Notes under the pieces: generated by a model
Database searches by the model: none
What the model was told of the DNA's origin: nothing
The model's input: the letters and a program-made list of their open reading frames with translations, nothing else
Position numbers and translations under genes: made by a program
Shown: positions 14,480 through 27,460 of the stretch, in pieces
How the letters are laid out: each line of letters begins with the position of its first letter
How positions within the stretch are numbered: position 1 is the stretch's first letter
NCBI RefSeq assembly: GCF_016802725.1
Contig: NC_052667.1
Span: 28,503,346-28,567,345, forward strand
From: Solenopsis invicta
Lineage: Eukaryota > Arthropoda > Insecta > Hymenoptera > Formicidae
Length of the DNA stretch: 64,000 nucleotides
Direction: 5' to 3'

Positions 14480-17295
14480 AAGCACGTGCTTCTGTCTGAC
14501 GCGGGACTCATTTTTTTATGTGTTTGTATAAAAAAGATTATTTTTAATATTATAAAAATTAATTTATTATGCACGATTGAACAGAGTTTATTTTGATGTT
14601 CTTAAAATTTCTTGTATTTATCTTATGAACGATACACTAAGAACAAGTATTTAGTCATTAAAAAGACGAGCGTTTTCGATTGTTACTCGTATTATTGATT
14701 CGAATGCTTTTTATTATTTTTGGATCAATTAAAAAATGTTTTATATTTTTGTACCTTTATAATAACGTTTTACATTTCAGTTAATTACAATATATAATTA
14801 CATCATTTTATATTGTGAATCCTTAGAAAAATTCAACAATCTTGACTCTGCATCGTTACACGTTCGATTATTGGGACATTGACCTTAATATCGCGAAGCA
14901 CTAAACAATTCCGATGTTAAATGGCAATTTCGAACGTGATTCAGTTTTTTAAGCGGATAATTAATTTTGCATCATTTGCGGCCGACCGTATTTAATAACG
15001 TTTTCCATTACGCTATTAAAGCCATTAATGTAACGGACACGGGAGCGGTTAAATTCGACGAGGAGAAATATGTAACTATTTTATTAGCGAATTGAGAGTA
15101 CACTTGATTGTACTTTGTTAGCCAACGATGGCTGATAAACCGATACGTTAACTTTGTAACATTTATCGCGCAAACAGACCAATACAGCCGGCCAATCCGG
15201 AAGTTCGCGTTGGTTCGGAATACACCGCACGGTGGTGAGACATAAATGTATGCGTTTGAACATCAAATGTGAACGAAACGTGCGAAGCGATTCTGTTTGA
15301 ATACAGTCGGTATCGCAGTGGTCATAAAATTTTTCTTACCAATATATCGCGTTATATAAACTGCGCGCGTGATAGATTACACGGTCAAACGCGCCTGCAT
15401 CGCACACCTTTGCAAAACATACATTAAGCCGCTGACATTTATCATCCCGATGAAGTTATGTGACCGAGCGACGGAGTATCCCTATCGCGTGCGAGATATA
15501 ATAGAAAGAGAGAGAAAATACAAAAGATAGTAACACGACGGAATATTTTCCACAGACGACCTCAAATATTTGCTGTTAATCTAACGAGCTGTCGAATCGG
15601 AAAATCCAGGTTTAAAATTTGCAGCGTAATCGAAGGGATGGATCGAAAATTCTCACGTTTGCAATTAAACTTTACCGTGATAGTGGCACACCGCCGTTAA
15701 ACGGAAAATCGAAGACATCGCGTCGTTCCTCCTTTGCATTTGCGTTCGTTTCATGCCCGAGCGGCGAGCCAGCGAGCACGTCCGATGACAAATGACAGCG
15801 TCCGATCTCCGTCGTGACTCATCCAGTTTTATGAGTGAGAGTCGAAAAAATTGTTCCGATCGAAATCGAAACGATCCGCCCGCGCGTCCCGACGGAATCG
15901 CGCGTAAGACCGGGGCGCTTTCCGAAGGTCCGCCTCTTGAATAATGCAGAACGTCGCTGCGCGAGAAACGTCGAACGTGACCGAAATGAAAGGAAAGAGC
16001 GCGGGATGGTGGAAAAAAAAGGAGCAGCGAGAGACGAGGGGCAGCAACGTGTCTCTGACGCCGTGGCTCTCTCGGTCAAAGAACGCTTTAAAGCGAGTCT
16101 GATCCCCGCGGTCGTCTCGTGAATGACGAAATCGGAAGCGATCAGCGGAAGCTCGGAGAACTTAAGAGCTCGAGTAAAGGTACCCACTTCTTCCGGCGAC
16201 ACGGCGGCGGATCGTTTCTTTTTACCACGGATTATCGGGAGAAACGTCTTGAGAAAACGTGCGATTGAATGTTTCGCTAAGTAATCGCGCGCCTCGTACC
16301 ATAATAAATGCATGTGATCTATCTTTACGCCAAATATGCCAAATAAAATAATTCTAGATAAAAAGAATCTACAAGTAAAATGTATCTTGTCTTTCGCCGA
16401 TGGCGCACGGAAAAATGTCTGCGGAAGAATATTAGTCTAGAAAGCCGGTGGTTAGGTCCTATCCACGGGACTAATAAATGTCTCACGCGACGCTGACGCG
16501 ACGGCGACGACGCGAATCGATGCGAATTCATTAGTCAGGCTCGCCTTTGTCCTGCGTTATTACGGAATTCGTGGTCCGTCCAGGCTTTCCGAGGCCGCTC
16601 CCCTCCCGATCGATTATGCAAAAACGCGGCTGACTCTTTTGATATCGACACAATATAGCCGATAAAAAAATAAAAGACACAGAGAGGTAGCGGAGAAAAA
16701 GAACGGCCGGATGCCGGCGTGTCAACAGGTCGATAAAGGGTTGGAAACGTGTGCACGTGCTCGCGCAAATATTTGCAAGTCCGCACCTTGCACATCCTTT
16801 TTGGACTCTTGCTTTTCGTAAATATGGATGCTGCTTTTAGAACGAGATCGAAATAGAATTAAAACGATGGAACCGAATGGTAACGACGATGGCGACAAAA
16901 ATATTGGGGTGGAGGGGGGGGGTGGAGAAGAAGAACGTCTTTTCAAGTCAGAATGTTGAACGTAGAATTAAAATCAAAAAATAAAATAAACGTGTAAGAG
17001 ATGGATATATTACCTCTCGGCTAAAATCTAAATTTGAAACGTGTAGTAAAATATAAATTTTTAACAGCGTCCGCTGATGGGATTATTGGTTGCGACATCT
17101 ATATATACAATACAGGCTCCCTCGAAATGGTACAAAAAGAGTTAAATTGAAGCGTTAGCATAGGAAGTGAAGCAGAGAAGTGAACAGAATGAAGGAAAAT
17201 TGTCGGGTAAACGGAGGACGAGGATTTCTATTTTCTTCAAGTCTGCTATGAAGCGGATCAATTTCATTTTCCCTCAAGAGTAGAAGAAAAACAAG

Positions 17296-17332
<37 letters not shown>

Positions 17333-19633
17333 TTGTCTCGTGTTGAGATGAGGAGACGAGCGAAAAGTGTCGACGGCAGAATACCTTAAACTCTGGAAAG
17401 TTGTTAATCTCGTTGCTTTTTTCTTTCCGTCGCGGTTTCGTTCGATACTCCAACCCCGACAGAAGCTTCTTCTTCCTCATCGTCCACCGACGTCGTCTCC
17501 GAGCGAACGTAACAGCGATCCCGAGTTAAAACGAAGTTTTGTTAAGAAAGTAAGCACAATTTATTCTCCCTTTTTTTTCCGAGCTTTCCCAACTGAGATT
17601 CGCTTCGACTTGACTGTCTCCAGCGGCGACATGGATAATTAACAATTTATACGAAGCCACAGTTAAGTAGTGCTTACTGTGAAATATATTGATGGGAACT
17701 TAAACTCTGCGCGGTGCAAATTGTTTTTCGCAAATAAATGAGAACTGAACATTTTATTTTCAATTTAAGACGCCATATGTATACTTAGATCAAAACGAGA
17801 CTTACCTGCGAATTTTTTGAGGAAAAACGGAAAGACATAGAGACTAGATATAGTGGTCGCACATTTTTGAAAACATAATTTGGGAAAACTTGCAGAACAA
17901 CACGCCATTTTAAATTATTTTTTTATGAAATTTAAAGCTGTCAGACGGAGAAAAGTATGATCTTTACAATGAAATAACTTGTTTATTCCTTTCTGTTTTT
18001 TTCATGAGAACTTTGAAATTCAAACTTTGTTAATTCAGTGCAATATGCAACAATCACTTAATATAATATTTGGAGGAATTTATGGAGATTCCAAGAATAT
18101 AGCTCGCTGATTATAATCATGACTTGCTCCGGATGTTTCGAGAACTATGCGCAAGATTGCAGCAAAGTCTTACGTCGAGCGCTCGATAAAGGATTGTACA
18201 ACGTTAAATGTGTATCTAAATCTTTGGAAAAGTATTGAAAATTGATTATGCACTTTGACTCGCGGTACTTATCTCCGGCATGATTTCCTGGTGGAATTAA
18301 AGACGATATTATAAAAGAGAAAGAGAAAAATAAACGAAGAAGATGTATATCCTGCCGAAAGAACTTTTCCCACACTACTCTCTGTCGCGTTTTTTCTTTC
18401 CAACCTGCAGAATTAAAGGCGAGCCGCCTCTTTGCCGGCTGCCTAATTAACTTGTTGTAACACCTTGCTGCTATCGGTCAAAGCTCATTCTTTTTCCACT
18501 TTGTCAGCCCTTTTCAACTAGCCATTGTTCGTTTCTCAGCAGATACGGATAGCAAGAGGAATATTTTCGCTTCGTTCGCAATATGCCATTCGCATATCCG
18601 AAACTATCGCTCCTCTCTTCCTTTCGCCTTTTTATTTCCATTTAGAACACGATACGTGTATTCTCACGACATTGATATATTTTCCTCGCAGCAATAACGC
18701 GGCCACATAGAGAATCGGAGAAAATGTTGAATGTTGCATGCTTGCGAATAAGCCAAATTGAATTGCTCACAATCAGTACTACGCGATAGGATTGTAATTT
18801 AAATTGCATTTACGTATCCGCAGATTGTGCCGTAATTAGATAATAACGGAATAACGTAGCTTCGGTTGGTGATCGATGACGGCGTCATTGGGCTAACATT
18901 TCCGTTTGGCATTTCGGGCTCGATTTAGTAGTATCGCTGGACACGCGACCGGACAGCTCTTGGGTTAAATTCGATCAGAAACGAATGGGAACGGCACACG
19001 CGCGCTCGCGCGCGCGCGCGCACGCCGGATTAATCGCAATTGTGACGTCGTGCGAAAGACATCTCGTCGTTTCATCGATACAACGAACGGTATAACGTGA
19101 TTCGGTAATTTTCACGAACGAACCATGCGGTGTCGACGATCCGATTCGGTGCGCGTGGATTGGTCGCACTGAATTAATAGTACGAGAGACGAAACCCCCG
19201 TTCCGTCTCCCCCCTCCTCTCCCCCTTGCGTCTTGCAAATCGCCATGACATGGCGATGAAGCTCCGTATCTACTCTACCTAGTTTAGAGATTAACGTTTA
19301 TCTTGTCATCGTAGATTTAATGTGAGGGCATTAGCGTTTAGTAGTTATTAGTATGGGAGTGTAATGTGCGCGCGGTGCTCTATACATTTGCGATAATCCC
19401 TTTACGTTCGACGCGAAGTAGCTGGATCGTTAAACTGCGAGCGAGATATTTTCTAAAGAAAAATTTAATGCGCTATGTCGAGATATAATGTTCCTTTATG
19501 CATTAACGCTTTCAAAGCCCGCGCGCGAGGTCTATAATTTTCAGTCTTGAGCAACCTCTGGCTATTAAACGAGCCTTGGATTAAAAATTCTCTAAAGAAG
19601 AGACACGGGCGAGCGTGTGTAGACTGTGTAGAC

Positions 19634-19670
19634 GGCTTGAGGCTTGAGGCTTGAGGCTTGAGGCTTGAGG
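19634..19670. repeat. Five tandem copies of the heptamer GGCTTGA
   Basis: Five uninterrupted copies of GGCTTGA are visible, followed by GG. No spacers are present, so this is a minisatellite and not a CRISPR array. Confidence 0.95.
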
Positions 19671-21032
19671 AAGAAAAGTATTCCGCGCGCGTGCGCCTTT
19701 AAACAAAAATGATCACCACAGTGCAATGTTGGCGAGATAATTCCGATCGCTATCGAATCCCATTAATTGGCAAAAATCCGCGAAGCCGCGAAGAACCGCT
19801 AATGAGTGATCATTCAAATTTAAATCTCGATCCTGTCTAGTCGGATAATGACGCGATATTATGCCGGACCTGCTCCTCCTCCTCGTCTGCGTTGGCCTCC
19901 TTTTGTAGCTTTTCATCGATGGATGCGCCAGAGAAAGAAAGAGAGGAGCGAGAGGAGGACGAGAGATTAAGGACCAATCGCACTCTTGTGCCGGCGCGAT
20001 TAACGCCGACTGCAAGAAGCAGTCGAGATCCTCTCTCGCTGAAAGAAACTTTTTTAATTTCGAACATCCGTGGAAATTATCGACTAACTTCTCTTTTCCC
20101 AGCCGGGGTTTACTGCGACTGACTGCCCTCTGCCCTCTATTCGTAGATCCTTTGCCGCGGATACGTATCCGGCCGCTATTCAAATTAAGTGGAAAGTTCA
20201 TCTCTACCGCTCTCGCTCGCGTAATTTCTCGAGAGATTGCGCGTACATTAGCGAAAAGTCGCGTTTTGCAAGAAAGGGTATCGCAGAGTAGGTACGCTGC
20301 GCTATGCTGCGATGCGCTGCGAACGATTGGGATTTGCGTGTCCCACCGATCGCCGATTAGAAAGTTGAGAATCGCCAACGGCGGGAAAAACTGGCTAGAT
20401 CGAGAGCGAGAAACGAACGATACCGAGGACCATCGCGAGCCCAACCACGTGGAACGGCCGAGTTAATATAAACGCTATTATATCCCGTGTACTCTCGCCA
20501 ATGTTCCTCGAAAATACCGCAAGGCCACTCTCGCGAAATAGATGACGAGTGCATCGAGCGGTATCGAGAATTCACGAACGCCAGTCTGCTTAATTTTTAA
20601 TCGCGCGCGCGGCCGGTGGTTTGATATTTTCAGCTCGACTCCGCGGTTACCAAATTAGCGAAATTTTCACCTGGGGCGCCCTACGCGTAATTGCACAGCA
20701 CCGATCACGCGCCGTTAGTTACATCCGTATTACATCGCGCGCTGGTAAAGATACGAAATGAAGATACACGGTAGGTAATGCGAAAAAAGTAGAAGGCGGC
20801 GAGTTATGGGTTACGGGCGACTCTGTGATTTCTTTATTTCGCCTCTCATTATGCTCGTTCTCATTATCCAGTTCTTTAAGATTTGGCTCGTCTCCCTGCT
20901 CCTCGTCGCATTGTTCTTTCCTGCCTTTTCCCGAAGCTGCGAAGGAGGAATATCAGTTGGCAATATTTTTCTTGCCAGCCGCGTTGTTACGGCAGGCCTA
21001 TTGAAATTTACGATCTTCTTGTTTTATCAGGG

Positions 21033-21085
<53 letters not shown>

Positions 21086-21086
21086 A
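21033..21086. repeat. (TCG)n trinucleotide microsatellite, about 17 units
   Basis: A pure TCG run that would read as polyserine in one plus frame. The open frame containing it shows no other protein-like feature, so I treat it as non-coding. Confidence 0.95.
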
Positions 21087-24000
21087 ACCCCGTAATGTCT
21101 AAGGAGTCTGTAGCACGAGTCTCGCTCGTGAGTTATAGAATCATAAAAAAGATGAAGAGAGTCACCGAACTATTACCTTTTCGATTGAATTAGAAATTAA
21201 AAATTCGTACGAGGGGACTGTTTCACGAGAGAATTTTTCTCGTGAGAAACTGTACTATGTCGTGAATTTGAGAATCAGTTTCGTCGATTCGAGTCGAGTC
21301 TCCTGTGCAAAAGCGTAATGGGCCAGTTAGTCGTCGCAATCGTAGACTCGAAGCCGCAGTAATGGCCTCGCATTATGACACGCGAAGGAGCTTAATCGGA
21401 TCTAAGTGACCCAGTTGCGTCGGCGCTTCGCACCATCTAATTTACTGCGCCGACTCTCCGCGCCGCGCCGAGTCGCGCAAAAGTATAAAGATACAAGGAT
21501 CGAGACGCGATTAGAAAGAAAATAAAAAGGATTCCATCGCGCTCGACGTGTGTCGAGCAATAAGCGCACGATCGACTCGTATTCTCTTCCGTCTCTTAGG
21601 AAACTGAGCTATAGATGTGGCCATCTTGTTCCGCGAGTAACGGTATTTGTATTGTGCCAGGAATATCGTCAGTTGCGCGAGGAATATTTCATACCCGCGT
21701 ACTCCGCGTACTTCATCCCGCGCGTGCACGGAAATATCGTTTGGAAAGTTCGTCGTCGAGAAAGACTTGGACGGTGCGCGGAAGTTGCGACCAGAGTTAC
21801 CTATAGCCGTCTCGCAAATTACTTCGATGAGGCAAGTGCATATAACGGAAATTTAAGAGAAGTTGCACGTTCGTCGCACGATGCTCCAGATCTGGCTCGC
21901 CGATGCACGGCGAATCAGATTCAATCGGCACAGAAATTACAGGTTTTACGACAGTTTAAAAAGATTTTCCGCCGACGAATAGAGCCGAGCGAATTGCCCC
22001 GACGCGAAATTTGCAACTGTGCACATTATATACAAGTGTGTGTGTGTGCGTGTGTGTGTGTGTGTGTACATATAGTGACTATGCAACCATAAAATTCGCC
22101 TCTATTTGTAGCCCTCTCATCTCTTTTGTAACTTTAAGTACGAAACGTAAATCCGAAGAAGGAACGAAAGTATCGAATCAAAATCGGAAATCGATTTTTC
22201 TTCCGTGAAAGTTTAATTCAAGTCATCCACTTAACGTACCGCTTTTTTTCATAAACTTTAATCGATAAGTATCGCGAATAAATTTGAAGATAATGTCTCG
22301 TTTATCAGAAGCTGCCTCGCTGTAAGAGTGTTAAATAATTCGTTTCATTAAGATTTCAACGAAATTTCTTCCAAGAAAAAATTGAATACAATTTTTTGAA
22401 GCGGCAAAGAGAGTCGCGGTGGGGTGGGATGGAGCGAATATAAAGTGCTCATTTCGCCGTAAAGTATACGCACGTCGCCGCTCTTTTTCGGGACGATAAA
22501 ATGCAGAAAGAAGGAAAGGCCGCGAGTCACGGGGGTTAAGTCCGCGGAATCGAAAATACAGTTCCGCGAGTTTTCCATTCTCGATTCCATTCATCGGTCG
22601 ATTCTCCGCTCTCGGCTCTCGGAAATCCCGTAGCTCGTAAATTTCCGGAAGTAGTTCTCGGGAGAACAAACGTCGTATTGTTTGGCCCGGAATAGGTTCT
22701 TACGTATACGTCGTTGGCTCGATGTGCATCTTCAAACGAACTCACACGGACGCGTGAGATCGTGTGTGGCTTCTCGGTCGCGACGTGCCATGCGGTGCCG
22801 CATTTACTCCCTCGCGTAAATCTCGTTGCGAATGTATCGCGCGGGCCCGCGGAAGAAGAGTAAAATTAAGATCACCATCCAAGCCCTGCTTTCGCAAAGT
22901 CGAATCGCAGGGTTCGATTGTAATTACTATCTTCCTCGTTTCCATCGATGGCTCAGCAGGAGGTGGCAGATGAGGTCGTTCATCGCGAGAAGCTTATCAT
23001 CGCATCGCAATTGGAAAGCGCTGATGCTTTTTTTTATTTTCTTGCTTCGTATCACCCTTATTAACACCCGGCTCTCTCGCTTCTTTTCCCCTTTTCACGC
23101 CTACAGGGCAATGGGGTCTGGGTTGGACCAGGGCTAGGTGTTACATGGGGTAACTTTACGAGTATGGCTGCCGGCAGCGGAGGCATCGAAGGCAGCGGAG
23201 GCGCGCGCGCTTCTGAATCCCCTTTTGGATTTTCAACAGCCTCCTGAGGGGACTGACCCTATTTCCAAGTTCCTCCCGGTTCCGCGCTCGCCGACTAACG
23301 CGAAAATATTACGTTTCCAACTCGGTTTAGTCAAAGACACGTTGGCCGACATTCTCCTCTGATTTATCGCGGCCGTTCATTTTGGGAAATTGCGCTGTCC
23401 GCACGAAACGGTGTTCAACGTCGATTTGTTCATCGCGGCACGTTTCCGGCAAATGGCCGCGTCTCGCATCGTTCGACTCGCCGCGAAACAAACAACCTCT
23501 CTCTCGCGAGTGAGCGCGCGTCGCGCCGCGCCGTCCGTCGTTCCGATTAAATTCTTATGCGTGACGGACGGATTCTCGAGAATAAAATGTGCAGACGGTG
23601 TGCGCCGAGGCGTTCGCTCGCTCCCAACAAGGTGTGTCCCGCGAGCTACCGCACCTCGACGGCGATGGCCCGCTTATCGCGGGAATCGCAAGTGTCGTGG
23701 CTCGCGCCCTGCCAAGCTGCACGATTTATGTCAGACGTAATACGTGGCGTAAGATAACGCAGACAACGACGTAATACGCCCGCGATCCTGTATCCGTAGC
23801 CGCAACTGTCGCATATGCAAAAATTCCCCGGCATTCATGCCGAAAGTAACAATGAGCCGCGCCGAGCTTGCTGCACCTCGCCGTGTAATTCGCACGACGT
23901 GGCTTATTGTCGGATATATTTCACAATACATTACTGTCAGTGGCAGAGAGCGCGCGGCGCTTTTGGAAATGTCTTGAATGTCTCGCTACCGACTGCGCTG

Positions 24001-25475
24001 CAAATTATGTCTCTATGACGGTTGCGTTAATAGTACCACCGTGCCGTACAAGTGCGAGAGGGAGAGAGAGAGAGAGAGAGGAAGCGAGAGAAGGAAGGAA
24101 TGACGTCGTATCGTGTTAGAGTTTCTGATCCATGGACCAGACTGTAGTGCGATAAATAATACATGTTTCAGCATTCAACCGCGCGACGAGGAATATTAAT
24201 TAATGTAGACCGTCGACGCTTACTTTACGAACACGTCCATCACACTTACTCTTTCCTGCCAAATTGACTTTGAAACGAATTTCAATGATTTTTACCTTGG
24301 TCGCGAAAAAATTTATTTTCATCTTATTGGATTTACTTTATTTTATTCTAGAATTATTTATAGAAAAGACTGGTCAGAGAGAAAATTACAGGATTTTGCA
24401 TTATTTTGTGAAAATCCTTGCTCACTGAAATTATGTAAACATCTTTGCTCTTTCGTCATGCTTTATGCAATATTATAAAAAGATTATCGTGGAGTAGATT
24501 ATCGTTTCAGAGATATTCTCTCTTTTAATCGCTGTTGATACACTTCTGCACCGCAGACTTAGCAATTTAAATCAAGCCAATTGTTACGCGCAAGAAAGCA
24601 AAAAGAACAAGATTACAGGAGTCCTCTGTTTGCGCGATTTCTCGTGAGAGAACCACTGGAACGATATCTGTTTACGTCGCCCGACGTATCGTACCAGCGT
24701 GTGTTGGATTCTTTATCTATTATTTATGTCGTAAAGTTAGATTCACACTCCAGACATCGACGCAGGGGCATTCGGGATTTTCTCAACACACTCGCCGGCC
24801 TATGTTGATACTGTAATGATAAAAGATGCACCCTTCAACTTTACAATACGCATTTATTCAGGTTTTGCGGTTGAAAGCGAAAATAAGTACCTGCGAGATA
24901 CATCTGGCTGATATCTGGCTGAAATGATATCTAACGTTAGATTAAACCTGGTCGCATTTTATAGTGCATCGCGTATAATGCGTTCGTCGCGTATCCTCGT
25001 AATAGGTACGAGGCTATTTAAATGCCACACCGTGGAACATTCACTGCGAGAACATCTCTCGCTCGCTAAATACGACTTCGCACTTAAGGGAGTCCAACGG
25101 CGGAGTTTACTCTTCTCATAACTTTCGACGCGGAACAAATCTTGTGTGTACCTTGCCATTTCCGTTCGGAACAATCTTTCATCCATTCCTGAGAGGAGTT
25201 GCCCCGCGAGATTTCCATAACAGCCGTTTCTGTCACCCTTTGAGGGAGAGACAGTTGCCGATTCCGATCGCGCGCGCGCCAATTCTGTAGAATCTGCGAG
25301 CCGCCCTCGTTTCCTCTGCCGTTTCTCCTCGCGTGTCCCATTGAAATTCGGCGATCGATCGATCGATCCGAGAGGGGGGAAATTGGGAATTAATCACGTA
25401 TAATCGCAGTCGTACATCTACGTGGATAGACGGCCTCGACTTGCATCGTGCGCGCAGAGGAGATCGAAGGAAAAG

Positions 25476-25540
25476 GGGAGGAAGAGGAGGAGGAGAAGGA
25501 GGAGGAGGAGGAGGAGGAGGAAGAGGAGGAGGAAGAGGGG
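25476..25540. repeat. Purine-rich (GGA)n/(GAA) tract
   Basis: An all-purine run on the plus strand made mostly of GGA with a few GAA units. Confidence 0.9.
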
Positions 25541-27422
25541 TGATCGATCTTGTCGAGGGGTGAAGGGTGGAATCTACAGAATAGCCGGTATCATCTTCCA
25601 GAAGGAGAGCAGAAGGGGACAAACGTTGTCGTGGTGGCGAGAAGGTGGTGGGTAAGGGGATTGGCGCGGCGAAAGGGTGGCGAGAGAAGCGGGCAGGTTG
25701 CCTGGCTGGCAGGGTCGGTGGTGGCCCTTGTATTGATTCACAACCCCTGTCGTCCTCCCTCTCGCCACCGTGCCACGGAAGTCGAGAAAGAGAGAGAGAG
25801 AGAGAAGGGTGGCGGGAGGGAGGAAACGATAGAGGGAGGAAGGATCGTAGTCAACCCCTAAACATTGGCGTAGAGCATCTAGACGTCGCCATGTCAGAAA
25901 TTACTGTCGAGCACGTTGGTAACGGAGATTTAGAGTAACTTATTGACTTTCCCCTCTGGACACGAATAATATCCTGAACGACCATTGTAAAAGCCGTTTG
26001 CCGCATATTGCACGCGCGTATTAAGTTTCGATACAGCTTTCGGCGCATCGCTTCCGGACTTTGTTAAAATAAGCCTGCGGCGCGACGCGTCGCGACGCGG
26101 CAGCAATCCGTCGTCGCTTTTCCCCTTTGCGATCACATCGCGTTTGGATTTCAATTAACGTCGAAATCCGAAAACGCTCGATGCCGACGGTTCACGAGGG
26201 ACGATGAATCGCTTTTCGATGAAAAATCTTGCGACTGTCCGAGAGCGCAGTTAACGTTCCCGAACCATTCAACCGATATGTGGGTGAGGGGAGAGGAAAG
26301 AGGGATCTGCCTTTGACCCGTCGTATCGAATAGCGGGATGAATGTGTCGGAGGTGGTGGATAGGTGGCATCGAGAATCGGGAAAGGGGTCTAGTCGTGGC
26401 TCGATGCGCTCGCGCCAAGAGAGACGAGGGACGAGCGAATTCGAAAGATGGACGTGCAATTATTACAAAGATCATGGGCAACTGCACGCTCCCTATTTCC
26501 ATTCCTTCTTTTTGTTTGTTTCCCCCTCCCTCCCGCCCTTTATCGCTTTTTCTCTTTATTTAGAGCCACGTCTACGACGAGCGAATTGGGAAGTAATAGT
26601 TTTATACGGTTGTACGGTCGTCGTTGTTGAAGACATCCACGATGGAAGATATGTTGACAAACAGGTTTCGCTTTGAAGGTTGCTAGACGGGAAAAAGATT
26701 TACACTCTGTCTATCTGTGCTATGGTATAACTGTAGAAAAGGCCGTTTTAAAAGGAGGTCCGAGAGGTTGTCTGATTGAGCGTTAAATAGGCGCTCAATT
26801 GAGCACAGCGAACAAACAATCGGACCTTGACAAAGCGAGCCGTTGAACCGGAAGAAAAGGTACGTTTCTCCAACGTGACGATTTTCCACGAAAATAACTT
26901 TACACGTTTCCAACAGGCTGCGCGCGCGCGCGCGCGCGCCCGTTCTCCGTTTCGTCAATTACATTTTGCAGCGTCGCTCGTGGAATTTCGCTACGTTTTC
27001 GTAACGTTTTCTTTTACGATCGCACTCGAAGCGCACTCACGTGTACCGAAGGTAAAGTCGAAACAATGATCCATCGACGAGAGAAGAGTTGAGCGAGCCT
27101 ATATGCGACACACTTGACGTTTTGTGGGTCAAGATAAGAAGGAACGAAGGCGGAATCGCTGGTGATGCAGCATCTTGCATTCGACGACGATCGAAGGCGC
27201 TTATTAAGGCTAAGTGTCATCCCGGACGATGCCATTTCGGTCTTCGACGTGCTTCGCTCGCTTCTAGGTTCGCCTGTCCCTTTCGCTATCTCTCGCCGAG
27301 ACCTCTTTGGAATTTAATAATCTCGCGGAGAGATGAGAGAGAGGAGGGGGGGGGACGCGTCTCTTTCTCGTCGAGGATAGCTCTGAAAATTGCGTTTAAC
27401 AGTGCACAGTTTCTTCCTTTCC

Positions 27423-27460
<38 letters not shown>

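Larger units (their letters stand above)
13000..15000. other. AT-rich block with foldbacks inside the GC-rich region
   Basis: Base composition turns strongly AT-rich for about 2 kb and then returns to CpG-rich sequence. The block contains two inverted-repeat structures (13,476-13,559 and 14,417-14,479) and an A-rich terminus near 13,248 that resembles another at 31,311. I interpret it as a cluster of transposon-derived insertions. No coding sequence is recognisable. Confidence 0.5.

Noticed and set aside
19634..19670. Regular heptamer array considered as a CRISPR-like structure.
   Set aside because: Units are directly adjacent without spacers, and the host is an animal.
19713..20444. A 243-codon open frame on the minus strand.
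   Set aside because: Low-complexity Arg/Ser-rich translation, overlapped by open frames on the other strand, no recognisable domain.
20806..21087. A plus-strand frame with hydrophobic stretches ending in polyserine.
   Set aside because: The polyserine is the (TCG)n microsatellite and the hydrophobic part matches no known secreted or membrane protein.
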